From Liolophura sinensis (lineage: Eukaryota > Mollusca > Polyplacophora > Chitonida > Chitonidae): a stretch of 64,000 nt of DNA. The DNA is taken from positions 10,713,385-10,777,384 of the forward strand of contig NC_088295.1 in the NCBI RefSeq assembly GCF_032854445.1, written 5' to 3'. The notes under the pieces are model-generated. The model did no database searches and had not been told where the DNA came from. It worked only from the letters and a program-made list of their open reading frames with translations. Every line of letters begins with the position of its first letter. Positions within the stretch are counted from its first letter, which is position 1. Shown here piece by piece: positions 44,501 to 56,719 of this stretch. The position numbers and the translations under genes are program-made.

Positions 44501-47500
44501 TCGACATGAAGCTACAGCGTGAAGATACAGCTTCGACCCCAATTCGACAAACAAGATCCATGTATTCATGCATGAACTTAATTAACAGCTGATATTTGTG
44601 GAAAATCAAAACCACTCCCAGTTTAAGTGATTCGTAACAAGTTAGCTTGATTTCTGTTCTGTCTGAGAATTGTCTAGCATTATACATAAGTTGAACAACC
44701 TGCATCCAAGGTGGATCTTGTCCTATGAGTGTCACATCTGATTTGTTGATAAACAACTGAGTCAGCAATAAAAGGTATATAGATCAAGTACCAGGTAATT
44801 GACTTTATCTCTCCCGTCGATAAGTTGACCAGAGGGTGTGGGTGAAAGATACACCTTTTTGCACAGGACGACCCATTCCCTTTTCGATTAACATAGTTTA
44901 GCGAAGATTCAATACATCCATGTGTATACCTACTGACTTAAACACTGTCAAAATGATAAATTAGATGTCTGTGTGTTTTCGTGGTTATTTCCAAAACAAA
45001 ACATCTCAGATATTTTATCGTTCTGATTTAGGATTGTTGTAACAACGTATGAAACATTCTATAACAATTTCCAGAGGTTATGATATATAGCTACTATTCA
45101 TACTTTTCGGGACGTTTATTAATACGGTTCACTTTGGCATCAAGAGTATTCGTTCATATATCGATCATAATTGAAATCACCAAATTTGTTTGTGTTTTAG
45201 TAATTTTGTCTTCTGTCGAAACTTTAAATTACTGTAGAATTAGGGTAAGATCGGGAAAACACATAAAAAGGAACTAAACACCGGCAAACGACTACAAAAT
45301 TAGCCAACGTGTGCAGGAATCGAACTCGTTACCTTACGGGTGTCAGTTCAATGATTTTAAGTCAGACCTAACTTTCCACTCAGCATAAATGGAAAAAATA
45401 TTTAGAATGGAATGTTTTTACATGCGATAAGTATCCGCAAGAAAGAATTACAAGGAAAAGCCGAAAAAAAGTTGTGCCATCTGGCTGCGTTGAAACTAAT
45501 TGAAAGGATGCACATTGTTTTCTCTTTTTCATTGGAGATTAACCCCATTATTCCTAAGACCTTGGTGTGTATTATTCGTTCTTCTACACCACGTTTTCAG
45601 TTTTATTATAAATGAATATTGGCTCATTTCTCAACATATATGTATAATGAAAGTAAATGGATGTGAAACAATACAACTGTGCAAGTGGCCTTGCATGTCT
45701 ATGGTTTTTTTTTTCGCGAGACCAGAATGGTCTGCAGACTTGGAGGAAGCGTTGAGGGCCCTCAATTGTCAGCTGTCTCACTTCCTCGCCGCTAATTTTC
45801 TCTAATCCTTAGACAAACTTCTGCGGGAACTCTCGGCGTTGTTTCTGTACTCCTCGAATCGTGGTCGCCAAGTGGAGCGAAATATGGGGATTTTCGACCG
45901 CTAATGCGCAAAAGTTCAACTTTAAAAATTGTCGTGTAATTGTGAGTTCATGCTGAAGGCGGCATGGGCTTGGTTTGATATGGCGTTAAGTGCACGTCCC
46001 GCCATGAGCGGGTAGGGGTACAGGCATTTCGCGTCCCCTCTCCACCGGCTAGCTACTCCACTGCAATGTTAAGTCCGACATGAAGATTAAGATATGTTAA
46101 CTCGATTTGGGAGTACTTTCATGTTGTTGGTCGTGAACAGAGCAAACTGGCACAGTTTAGATAGACGGGAAGAGTGAGCTGCAGCCCCAGTTCGTACCAA
46201 GCCGATTGCCCGGTTGACAGCACGCTTGGCCAGACGGGTGTGCCGTTCTAAATGTTGAAGGACGAAGGAAACATGTTGGCAATCTTGTTAACTTGACCCC
46301 TTCCTAGCAAATAACAATACAATATCCGTGGAAAGCATTCTTAATACGTGTAACATCTTTCCGTATGGCTAAGTAAGAGCCGTGATCATGGCGGACTGAC
46401 CGGGACTACGGTTTGGGATAGTTATGTACGGGCGTTGTTTCCTTCAACCTCAGCCTAAAAAGATTAAATGTACTAGACAATGTGCTCCGAAACCGCAATT
46501 CAAGGCTTTTCACTGCCGAAATGTGTGCTTAAATCTACTTCACACCGGTTATGACTTACCTGTAATTTGGTTGATTACAGCTGAGTTGTGCCCTCCCCTC
46601 AGGTAGATGTGACATTCCTGCCCGCCCACCCCAGATCAGCCGTGATTACATTACTCACTATCAACTTATTAGCATATATTAGCAAAATAACCTGGAACAA
46701 TGCTCACAAAAGTTTCAGTTAGCGTGTGTTTAACGTCGACACGTGACCTTTAAAGCGCTAAACTCATGTTAAGGGGAAACCACAAATATTGTTTATTTTT
46801 CTAAAGGTGTGAATACGGCACGATACGTTATATGACCGTTTACTTATGAGCTCGATTTGGCTCTTATTGTCCTTTGGGGCACTGATGTCAAATTTTTGAT
46901 AACACGAACTTTGCATAATTATCTTTGTTTACCACAAACATAGTTGACAAGGAGTGGTATCTGCCCCCATAATACTGAGATTTACTACTGAAATCGCAAA
47001 ATGATGTATAAATTGTATAAAGCAAGAGAAAACGCCACAATAACTCAAATCTCACTGCAACTCAAGAATGTTTTCCCCTTGTAGGGTCACATCGAGATAT
47101 ACTATACAGATACATGCATGGCATGGTATATCACAGATGCGATTATGAAGGTTGAACAGGTATTCAACTGCAGGTACACATTTTTGTATGAAATTAATGC
47201 TTATAGGCTTAAAAACAGCTGTTATTTGAGATACGTTGACGGTTGTGACATGTACTTCATTTGTGGGGTTACGCAGTCTTAATTTTTGATAAAGTAATCG
47301 TCTACAGTATTTCCTAAATTCTGAGCCTATTTAAAAGCCTTTGTTATTTGGAAGCGTAAAACTTACATCTTAGCTTGGTTTTTAACTTGTCCACATTGCC
47401 GAGTAAAGAAGTTGTGTTTGTTTTGTGGCCAAAAGTGACAGCGTCTGCGACAGAGGGTTTCTGTGCTATCCGCTAAAAGACACACACAGAAGCACGGGCC

Positions 47501-48034
47501 CATCTGGCTGCTGTGTGCTCGATCGATGGGACAGCCCTATCAAGTTTATCATATAAACACTGAAGGCAGTGACACAGCTCAGGTATTGTTATGCTGTGTA
47601 CGCGGCAGTGTTCCTTAATCCAGAGACCATACAAGGATTGTGTCACACAGTCATCCCAAGAATTTAAAAATAATGAGGCCAACCTAAAGTTGTATTTACC
47701 TTTCGGATGCATCTTTCTCTAAAACGACATTAATGAAGCTCCAGGTCCTCGCCTTCTCTACTTTAGAATTCTAACTTGATGGCTATCAAAATATTTTCAT
47801 GCGCATTTCTAATGCCTTAAGTCATGTAGATGCTGAATATCTTCATGTTAAATTCTAACACTTTATAGGAGGTGACTATTTACGCAAATAATCTATTACT
47901 TGTTGCAATCTCATATGCTATATTCACCGAGTCTCTATACGATTGTATTAGCTATCATATAATCGATTCAGTATAACAATATCTGCAATATGATGGGACT
48001 TGCAATTGCAATGAAGTCCCTAAGTCATACACTA
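44501..48034. other. No gene supported
   Basis: Open frames at 44460-44768 (-, 102 codons), 45500-45805 (+) and 47473-47712 (-, 79 codons) show no recognisable domain or convincing splice context. 45300-45340 contains a B-box-like word in reverse (GAGTTCGATTCC) but no tRNA fold. Confidence 0.35.
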
Positions 48035-48150
48035 GTTTAGGCTGTATACTGTCTTAGGCTGTGTACCGTTTTAGGTTGTGTACCGTATTAGGCTGTGTTC
48101 TGTTTTAGGCTGTGTACCGTTTTAGGCTGTATACTGTTTTAGGCTGTTGT
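48035..48150. repeat. 18-bp tandem repeat, about six copies
   Basis: Units of ttaggctgtgtaccgttt with small changes (ATACTG, TTCTG). Direct observation. Confidence 0.9.
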
Positions 48151-51100
48151 TATTATGTATGTATGTTAGGATGTATGTTATTAATTGTTTTACAAGTGTG
48201 TGCGTTCAAAAATATATTCAGTCTATGTATAATTATGCCTCGATAAATGTAGTATATATATCTTTGGTCGAAAAAAATTACGAACAGTCTGTACAGTTAG
48301 ACGACAGAGAAGCAACATCTGAAGTTTGTGGCACTTGATTGTACCAGGTGTTAGGCACACACTGAGGAAACCACTCAACTGTGAAAATAAATTGCAGTAC
48401 ATGGCAACTTGCAGTATTCATAATGTATCCCTATGTCAAAACCATAAATCGGCTGTAAACCTTGAAAATCCAATCTGTGTTGTAGGATTATTTTAGCGAG
48501 CGAATGACAGTAAAAAGCAGCCACCAGCTGATGAATTCTAAAAACATTTTTTTTGCTTAAACGCATCTTAAAAGACTAATAGCGGTGTAAACTGATACGA
48601 GTCTACTGAACCACTGCGCACTACCCTGACCTCCCAATCAGATGCCCTAAGGACAATTGCATTGGTAATCTTAGTTAGACAAGCGCTTACATTTGCTGAA
48701 CAGATTCGAGAGTGAAAATGTGGACAGTACAATGTTTTTCCTGACAAAGCATTTCTCCAAAGGCATCGAACTGTTTGTGGCAATCTATCCAAAACAATTA
48801 TGAAGCATTTTTTAATATAATTTTATTAACTAGACATTTTTTTCTAAATTTTCTCAGATGGATTTTAATTGCTTTTGTGCCAGATCGTCTTTTGTAATAA
48901 TTGAGGACACACCTTATACAATAGACCAGTCGTACATTAGCGTCCACCTAAAAAGTCAACAAATTTTCTTCAAGACAATGAAGAATGTGACTTGTACTTT
49001 AGCGCACTGACTTCTGGGATATATTTCTATCTAAGTTTGGTTCCGGAAATGTTGATACAAGGAAGAATAACTTAGTAGCATTAGTATGTCAGTAATTTTA
49101 TAAGTTTTATATATTAGTAGACATGCATAATGGTTATATTAAAGAAGTGTCATAAAGCGCTGACATTTGCCTTGCTATATTATATTGATATTTGGGCGAT
49201 GAGTGCCAGAAATCTGTGAAATTTTCGTATAGGATAAAATAGCGTGAAGTGTCACAATGGCATGGTTTGGTAGCCATGGGGCTATTTATAACATGTGATA
49301 TTAGCATACGCATGGGTCATCTTGTGTAAGTTTACCTTCGCGTAGCCATGGAATTTGGCTGCACGACGGAGTCCGTGCCCACACTCCCGCTCGGCCAGTC
49401 CGTTTTCCACCTGATGTTGATGTGTTTAGTTTGTTTGGCATTTTGGATAAAAACTAAGCAGAGAAAACTGGAGTCTGGGCTATAACAGGCCATAGAAAAG
49501 ACACAGTGTTAGCACAAACTTGTCCAAGTGTCAAATTTGGCTTAGGGCGGGACAGGGAGGACTCCACCACAGATTTGCCGCCAAAATCACGTTCGTCAGA
49601 CCCTGTGTTGCAGACTTGTTAGGTACGGAAACTGCCGAGCGTCGACGGAGATAGGCCCAGTCACTTGGCATTGTTTGCTGTTTGCACACTGCGTTAAAAT
49701 TTATTGTAAACTTTCACGAAAGTTTGTGCTGTGGACAAGTCTTCGGCTTGGGTAGCCTATAGTATAACAAGCTAGATCTATTCAACACGTCGTAATCTAA
49801 AGCGTTTCAAAATGTTTCTCTTCCAAGTGATAGGCTACTTAATTTTAAAACTAAAACGGTCTTAGTGGTTAAATGCCTGTGTAAATGGGTTTGTCAGGGA
49901 ACGGTTTAGAAGCTGAGTGTACTTGAGTAACTGTGTGTCCACGGACGGACTGCCGACGCCTTAACCCCGGCAGTACCAACACATCGACGCGTCAACAACT
50001 GTCATCTGGGATCCTGGTTGTTTATCCTGGTCTGTAGTGATGTCGTTTTGACCATACCTGGCCGTCCTCACAGGTAACAAGTGTGACGGGTGAGCCAGGC
50101 GGTGGCCGGTGACGAGTGGAAGGGATGACCAAGGTCTTAAACACTCGCCTCTTAAACATGTTTGCCTGTATAACAGTTTAGTTTGATACCCGAGCTGTGT
50201 TAACACGGACCTCTTGGCGAGCTAATCCTTCTGCATGTTCACTAAGCAGTGCTGTAGGCATAGGATCATCGGTACTACTAGTTCGGACCTTCTCTGGCTG
50301 GGGCCAGGGTCTCCCGTCTGATTGACACGTCCCGTCCTCCTCCGGCAGAGACACAGACTGGGACGCTGGTCACTGGGCCACTTACTCTATAGCTCCTGTG
50401 ACATGTCTGCATAGCGGAGGGGTAACTGTTGGCTGACACATCACAGATACATCTTACCCTACTCAACTTAACTGTAGCCTTAGCTTAGCTACCGGTCTCA
50501 CAACAGCAGAGCAAGACGACAACTGCACAAGTCAAAGGTAGGGGTTACCTGAGATGCTAATTGGCTCCGTTTGCTGGGGATTCATTACTTTTATAATGAT
50601 AGACTGTTGCCTTCCATGAAATCGTCGGCAGATGAAATGTTTGGCATATGAGCGTTTGAATTCGAATGATTTTTTCCCTTAGTTGGTTCAAATTTACATT
50701 TTTGGAAATAGCTTGCTTTTGTAAATTTGCGGTCTGTCCAGCAAAACATTAGGCCTGAGTGAAATAGTTGCCTGATGGCGCCAAATTCATGTTGGACATA
50801 TTGAAGTTTTGCGAACAATGCCATCTATAAGTCAGGTGGAATTCATTGACGAAACTCTACATTTTAAACCCATAATTTAGCTGACTAATGAAATATCTGA
50901 ACTGATTTTCCGAAGGTACAGCTACGCCTACAGTTTGCGTTATAAAATTTATTTGTTGTTGTCACCGTTTATTGTCATTTAAAATAATTCAACAACAACC
51001 TTTCCCGGAAGTACAGGTATTTGTGGATCAGGATTGACGTCACCTGAAAACAGAACCATTTATTTGCATATTTCTCTTTATTGAAATGTCCGATCATCAT

Positions 51101-52498
51101 TATAATTGTTAATCAAATTTTCAAGATCAAGTTTGGCGGATATTTTTGGGCCCCATGGACATAAGCGTGAAAAGTACTATCATTACTCATGTATACACAA
51201 TTGTATAGATTATTTGTTCTAATTGACACTCAAATGTCCCAAAAAGTTTATCCTCCCAGGGCACCGAAGGCCTACAGTCGTTTAATATTTTTGTTCAAGA
51301 TAGTATCTGTAATATAGCATGTATTAGAATATGTTTTGACAGAAAACATATTTTATAAATATACTGCGTAATTAAGCATTTCACATTCAGGTATTGTGTC
51401 AATCATTTGGCTGTTTGTATATTCTCAGAATCTCTAGTTTGAAACCTAAGGTTACCTAGACGACTAAAAGGCGGTTTATGGCGGACATAATCCGATAGTA
51501 TCTAATTTATCATAAAATCTCGATTTGTACTAGATATCTGTTCAAGGCTATGTGTATTTATGTAGATTTATATTTTTGATTTTAAAAGTTCTTGGAGTAG
51601 AATAAAAGGCCTTGAGTTATATCTCATTTAGCTTTAGACGTACGGAAATTAATTGTTTTAAATTTCAGTCATAATAATAAATTTACTTGACACAATATGC
51701 AGTGTTCTCCACTTAATTATTTTTGTTTCTCCGACGTATGTAGTGATACCCTGAACCTTAATATATGCACAATGCTGATTCTCTAAATAAATATATTTAT
51801 AGTGTAGTATGTATTGCATGATAAAAATATGACTTCAAAATATGAACAAAATGATTTTTAATAATAATTTGTTTCTCTCTAAAACTCTTTTTTGACGGCA
51901 GATTTTTGAATCTGAACACAGCTATTGTATGCACACTTGTGTGAAAACTATGCCGAGGGAATCTAACCGATATTAAACTGATTTTGGAAATCCTTCCCCT
52001 GTGGTGCTTGCTGAGTTTATCAAACTGAAATATGTCCATTTTTCTGCAGTCTGGAAAACTATCTATGGATAACAGTGATAACGTTACATGTATATATGTG
52101 CTCTAAATATACACTCTTCGTGTAACGGCATTTTGTTATGCAATTATTTTGTAAATTAAAATTCATCAGAGTTAGATCCAATGCAATAGGGTTATATAAC
52201 GGGAAAATTATAAATCATTGAGTTATATGTGTGGAAACATATAATTAATGACATTAGAAAGATACGGATATGTGTATGCTTACTGGAGTGAAGAAGTATA
52301 TTTGGAACATACGTAAACAGTGAGTTTCGTGCATACTTTTCAAATATCCGTTAACGATGTTTTAGTGTGGATTTATCGATGGGAATGAAGAGCTGAATGC
52401 GGGAGGAGAAAACTGTTTAATGGTTATTAGGATCAATTAGCCACTGTCACGAAATGATTTATCGAAGCCCGAGCTAACGGTCATATACGAGCGGTATC
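48151..52498. other. Long upstream region of Dmbx, no coding seen
   Basis: 49300-50560 is richer in GC and CpG than its surroundings and ends in a donor-like GTCAAAG|GTAGGG at 50537, so it could hold a non-coding first exon. This is inference only. The rest is AT-rich with no recognisable element. Confidence 0.3.
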
Positions 52499-52506
52499 TA
52501 TATAAA
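52499..52506 (+). promoter_or_regulatory. Candidate TATA-type promoter upstream of Dmbx
   Basis: TATATAAA followed by GCCCGCC sits on the same strand as Dmbx, about 4.2 kb before its first coding exon. A start near 52530 and a donor-like ACAG|GTACTT at 52800-52801 would make a 5' UTR exon of about 270 bases that could splice to the acceptor at 56701. The coding exon clearly has an acceptor before it, so a non-coding exon must exist; this particular one is a guess. Confidence 0.3.
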
Positions 52507-53959
52507 GCCCGCCGTGACATGAGTAGAAGGGTTAAGGGAATAAAGGGGAAGACCTAAGTCAACCGCTAAGCCTTTTGTCAGCTAGGCTATTTACTTATAC
52601 GGGATTTCACTGTTATTATGTAATTGCGGTGGGCGCTTTATCTTTTCTAATATTATTAAACAAGATAATACCAAAATTATTACCCGGTCCTATGGTTTCA
52701 ACTATTGTTAAACTGGCGATTTAGAGACTTCATACACATGCGGGTTAAGTCAAGCGGAAGTTGGCTGTCCGATGTGGTCATGTTTTGACGCGCTGAACAC
52801 AGGTACTTACCTGGACGCTGACATGCCTGGCGTTATTACGCACGCGTTTACGCAATTTTCATTTCTTTCAGTTCATGGGACTGAGTCATACGTTATTAAT
52901 CTTTGAAAGTCAACTAAAAAACCCTGTATGAACACCAGCGTACATCAACCTACACAAGCGTACTCCTGTTAAAAAGAAATACTTCACGAAAACCCCAATG
53001 TTATGTTATAGTTTTCCTTAGGAAGTCTTACGTTAAGATATCAATCTATTTTAAACGGCCAATTTTCAAGAACAATCATTAAATCGACTTAATGAAATTA
53101 AACATTGCATTAAATGTCCCGTTGAAAATATTGCTAACTGTGTTAGTCAAAAATGTTATTATATAAAGTATGAATAAAAGAAAAAGAAAAATTTTACTGA
53201 ATTTGCCAGCTTCGAGCATTAGTTTAACTTCAGTCCATACTCTTTTGAAAGAGAACGCGCTTTTTTGTGAGGTAATGGGTCGATTTTACGAAATGACTTA
53301 TCGGCAGACTTTTTGATCAACATTAGTATCATTACCGGAGGAATAATGAAAATAGTTCATTTACGTATGGGCTGGGCACCATATATATAGGCTGTAACGT
53401 TGTCAAAATCGCGCTATTAATTCACATTTGATTGTCTTGATGTCTATGGTGATCGTTAACGTTAACGTTATCCAGCCAATACACTTTAATATGTATGTAA
53501 ACACTTGGACTGCCCATAGGTTGGAAAAAGAACCATATGCTGTTACAAGTTCGATGTGCAGTTTTGTGCAGAGGAGCACAGAGAGTAATGGCGTCTTCAT
53601 TTGTGCCGTCTTGTAGATTATAGTGTCACAATTAACCGATCAAACTCAACAAATATACACACTACTCTTGGGCGGTCTGTTTTGACGAAAAAGTGTTGTT
53701 AAAGTTGTAAGGGAAACAGGATCTATCTGGCTTGGTGTTAACACTTTAATTAAAGATCTTATTATCAGTGTAAGTACCGGCATAGCTTTGCTAATGCGAA
53801 GTCAAACAGGTCGTTGAATGTCAAGGGGTCATTTGGAGAAACGCCGTCCCCATATCCTCAGCCATGTTCTGTCTATTTCTACAATAGAAACGGAGCTCCT
53901 CCGATTACAACTGTCTTGAAAATACGAACGCCTTCTGATTTTAGTCCAGTACCTTAACT

Positions 53960-54040
53960 TGGGTTACTGTATTTATTTATTTGATTGGTGTTTTACGCCA
54001 TACTCACGAATATTTCACTTACACAACGTTGTGCATGTAA
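53960..54040 (-). mobile_element. SINE family 2, 3' end fragment
   Basis: TTATTTATTTGATTGGTGTT, TTACGCCATACTCACGAATA, TTTCACTTACACAACG, then unrelated sequence and a G-tract at 54054-54066. Confidence 0.8.
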
Positions 54041-55442
54041 TATCATTTTTTTTGGGGGGGGGGGGGCAGGGATGGTACTGTATAAAACTGTATAAACATC
54101 ATTGTCGAAATACAGCAGGTAAAAAGAAATTTCAGAACTTCTCAATTTGAGATACTTCCATTTGACTAAACATTTAAAGGTATGTAGGAGGATAAGATTT
54201 TTTGTACCAGATGTTGTTGTTTATTGCACAACATCATGTTTCGTACCATCATACGTGTATAAACTACAAATATGCCGGAGCGTGACCACAAGATAGACGG
54301 TCTAGTATGCCTTTGAAACTGCAAAATTTTGTGGAATTTACTTTTGATTATTTTTTCACATTTCTTGCTGTGGAAAATGTGATGAATGGGAAACACCCAT
54401 GAGCTCGTTTAAAAAACAACATCGCCGATGAAGATGTTAAGAAATTATTATTCTAACCAGTTCACAATGACAGGCAAATTTTCCAGTAACTCAGCCTGAA
54501 ATAATAAGAGCGTAATGAGTGGTGCGAATTTAATCCAAGTACTTTTTAACTGAACACACACTTTTACAAAAGTCCTTGCACAAAATATGCGGTGAATAGC
54601 GCAGAAACATCTTAAGATAATCGAGGGATCTGATTGCAAAGTAAATTGGCCGTTCAATTGTGGGCTAATACCATCACCCTGTTAGGAGCTCATTATAGGC
54701 GGGCCGTTTTCCCACGAATGTTTCATCTAGGGTAGTGTTTTCATACCTCCATGCTCGGAGAGCTATGTGATCCCTCCCGTCAATAGCGCGCCGATTACAA
54801 TAATAGTAAATGAATAGAGCTGAGTGGGCTGGTGAGGGACGTTGGAGAGACGGGTCGTGCAGTCAACAAGCCCACGTCTGCGCTATCTCACAACATATAG
54901 ACGGGCGACGAAATTTAAGCTTGTCTTAGGTCTAATCAATGCATCTCTGAGCTAGGCACGTGAATGCATTTATGAATAATCAGTCGTTCCAAACAAAGCA
55001 TGGGTCTAGCGTGTGCCCCATCTCTTAATGCCAAAGTCTCGCAGAATAGTAACACCTTTTAAAATAGATTATGACCAGCAGAAGGCTGCTTATGGGATTT
55101 TCAAAACACATTTTTTTCACTGAGGAAATCACGTACTTGCAGTCTTGAGTGATATTTAATAGGCGAAATCTGATATCGGTAGATCTCGGCGTGTGGTACT
55201 AGGCCGTATTCTTAACAAGCAACAAGTTTATTTAGCCAGGACAATTATTACTGGCAGCGGATTCTCGCCAAAACATTAATGTGCACAGGCTGACATTTTG
55301 TCTGCTAATAATATTTCCTTATGTTTAATCGAAAGAATTTGACAGTGGCTGGAAATGACTGTCGTCTGCTCCGGTGAATAGAGACACTATGAAGTCTGAC
55401 ATGTGGCCCGTCCAAGGGGCAACCAGGATCAATTTACTCTTG
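54041..55442. other. Dmbx upstream DNA, no coding seen
   Basis: 54650-54960 is less AT-rich than the surroundings and has no long repeats or coding. It could be regulatory, but nothing in it can be named. Confidence 0.3.
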
Positions 55443-55870
55443 GGATAATGTCTTTATCAAAGTGCCTGCCTTCTCTTTTCTCAGTGCCATCTTATCGGAT
55501 CCTAATGACATTTAATAAATATCGGCCAGTCGATTTTTGCAATAAGTCAGTATTTTCTTACAATACGTGTCAGAGCTGCGGGGAACGACGCCATGTTATC
55601 GCCTTCAATCAAACAGGATAATGTGAATCTGAAATGAGGTCCAAGTGATTCGGATAGACTTCGATTACACCCCTTGGACCGCGCTGAAAGCTGTTAGGTA
55701 AACTTTGTTTGCATGCTGGACAAGAGGTCGACGCTATAACCCCGTCATTATTGATCATCCTGTGGCCGAAACTTTGACAACTTACAGCCAGACTAAGTCG
55801 TATACAATCAAACCGACTCGGAATGGCGACAAATACCAGACCCCTGCCTTGCATCACGATGGGATAATGT
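55443..55870. promoter_or_regulatory. Three identical GGATAATGT sites upstream of Dmbx
   Basis: The 9-mer GGATAATGT occurs at 55443-55451, 55616-55624 and 55862-55870, all in the same orientation, 0.85-1.3 kb before the ATG. GGATAA is a variant of the GGATTA core bound by K50 homeodomains (the Dmbx/Otx type). That these are binding sites is inference. Confidence 0.35.
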
Positions 55871-56701
55871 ATCAAGTCACGTGACCCATGAAATGGCGCG
55901 TGTTGTTTGGCGTTAAGCTGGACAAATTATCTTCGACAAAAAAATGTCAAGCTACTCCTCATGATCAATAAATCGTGAAGCCCATACTCCGAATTTTGAT
56001 TTTTAAAAAATAATTTGCAAAAACATCACGCAAACTGGGTTGCAATGTAAACCCCGATGTTATCATGTGACTGTTTCTCCAGATGAAATCCGCTGTGGTA
56101 AAGCGATTATAGACTAACCGCGGGCACTCATTTACAAATGCACAGATTTACAGACACTTAAAACATTAAACTGGCGTTTGTACAGCGTAGGAAGATTAAA
56201 TATACAGCCAGCTGTGATAAATCTTAGGTCATGGCTGGAAGCCCCACTGGTCGGATAACAACTAGTGCGCCTCATATCGATATTACAACTGCACTTATTG
56301 AAAAACAGCTGAATTTTAGGCACGTAACAGCCACTGCTGTATTGTGCAAATCTCCCTGTTAAAGGATTATATCTTTTTCTCTCACATTGTCAACTAGACT
56401 TAAAACATTATAACCAACAATGAGAAAATATTGCTAGGAATTTAACTTTTACAAAGTAGAATTTCCCGGTAAATTTTGATCACAAGCTTTGTGCTATGAG
56501 TTCAACAAGTCAACAACTTCGATTCTTACTAAGGTCCGATAGATCCACACTAGAGATAGGTTTGTCATTTATTCATCAGTAATGGGTCAACATCGTTGAC
56601 TTCTAAAAGGAATCTCTTTGCCGTGGGTTTAGACCTAGCATCAAGTAGTATTTTGTAGATTCTCTATTTCAGAGGCTATAATAGTTAGCTTCTCATTTTA
56701 G

Positions 56702-56719
56702 GTACCTGGACTGGACAAG
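56702..56719 (+). other. 5' UTR part of the first coding exon; preceded by a splice acceptor
   Basis: CTTCTCATTTTAG|GTACCTGG places an acceptor just before 56702, leaving 18 bases of 5' UTR before the ATG. The transcript therefore has at least one upstream non-coding exon. Confidence 0.65.

Noticed and set aside
44460..44768. 102-codon open frame on the - strand
   Set aside because: It includes part of a local repeat and has no recognisable domain or splice evidence.
45300..45345. Reverse B-box-like GAGTTCGATTCC
   Set aside because: The flanks do not fold as a tRNA; it could be a SINE scrap but no second copy was seen.
47473..47712. 79-codon open frame on the - strand with several Cys/Trp
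   Set aside because: Looks somewhat protein-like, but there is no family match, partner exon or promoter I can support.
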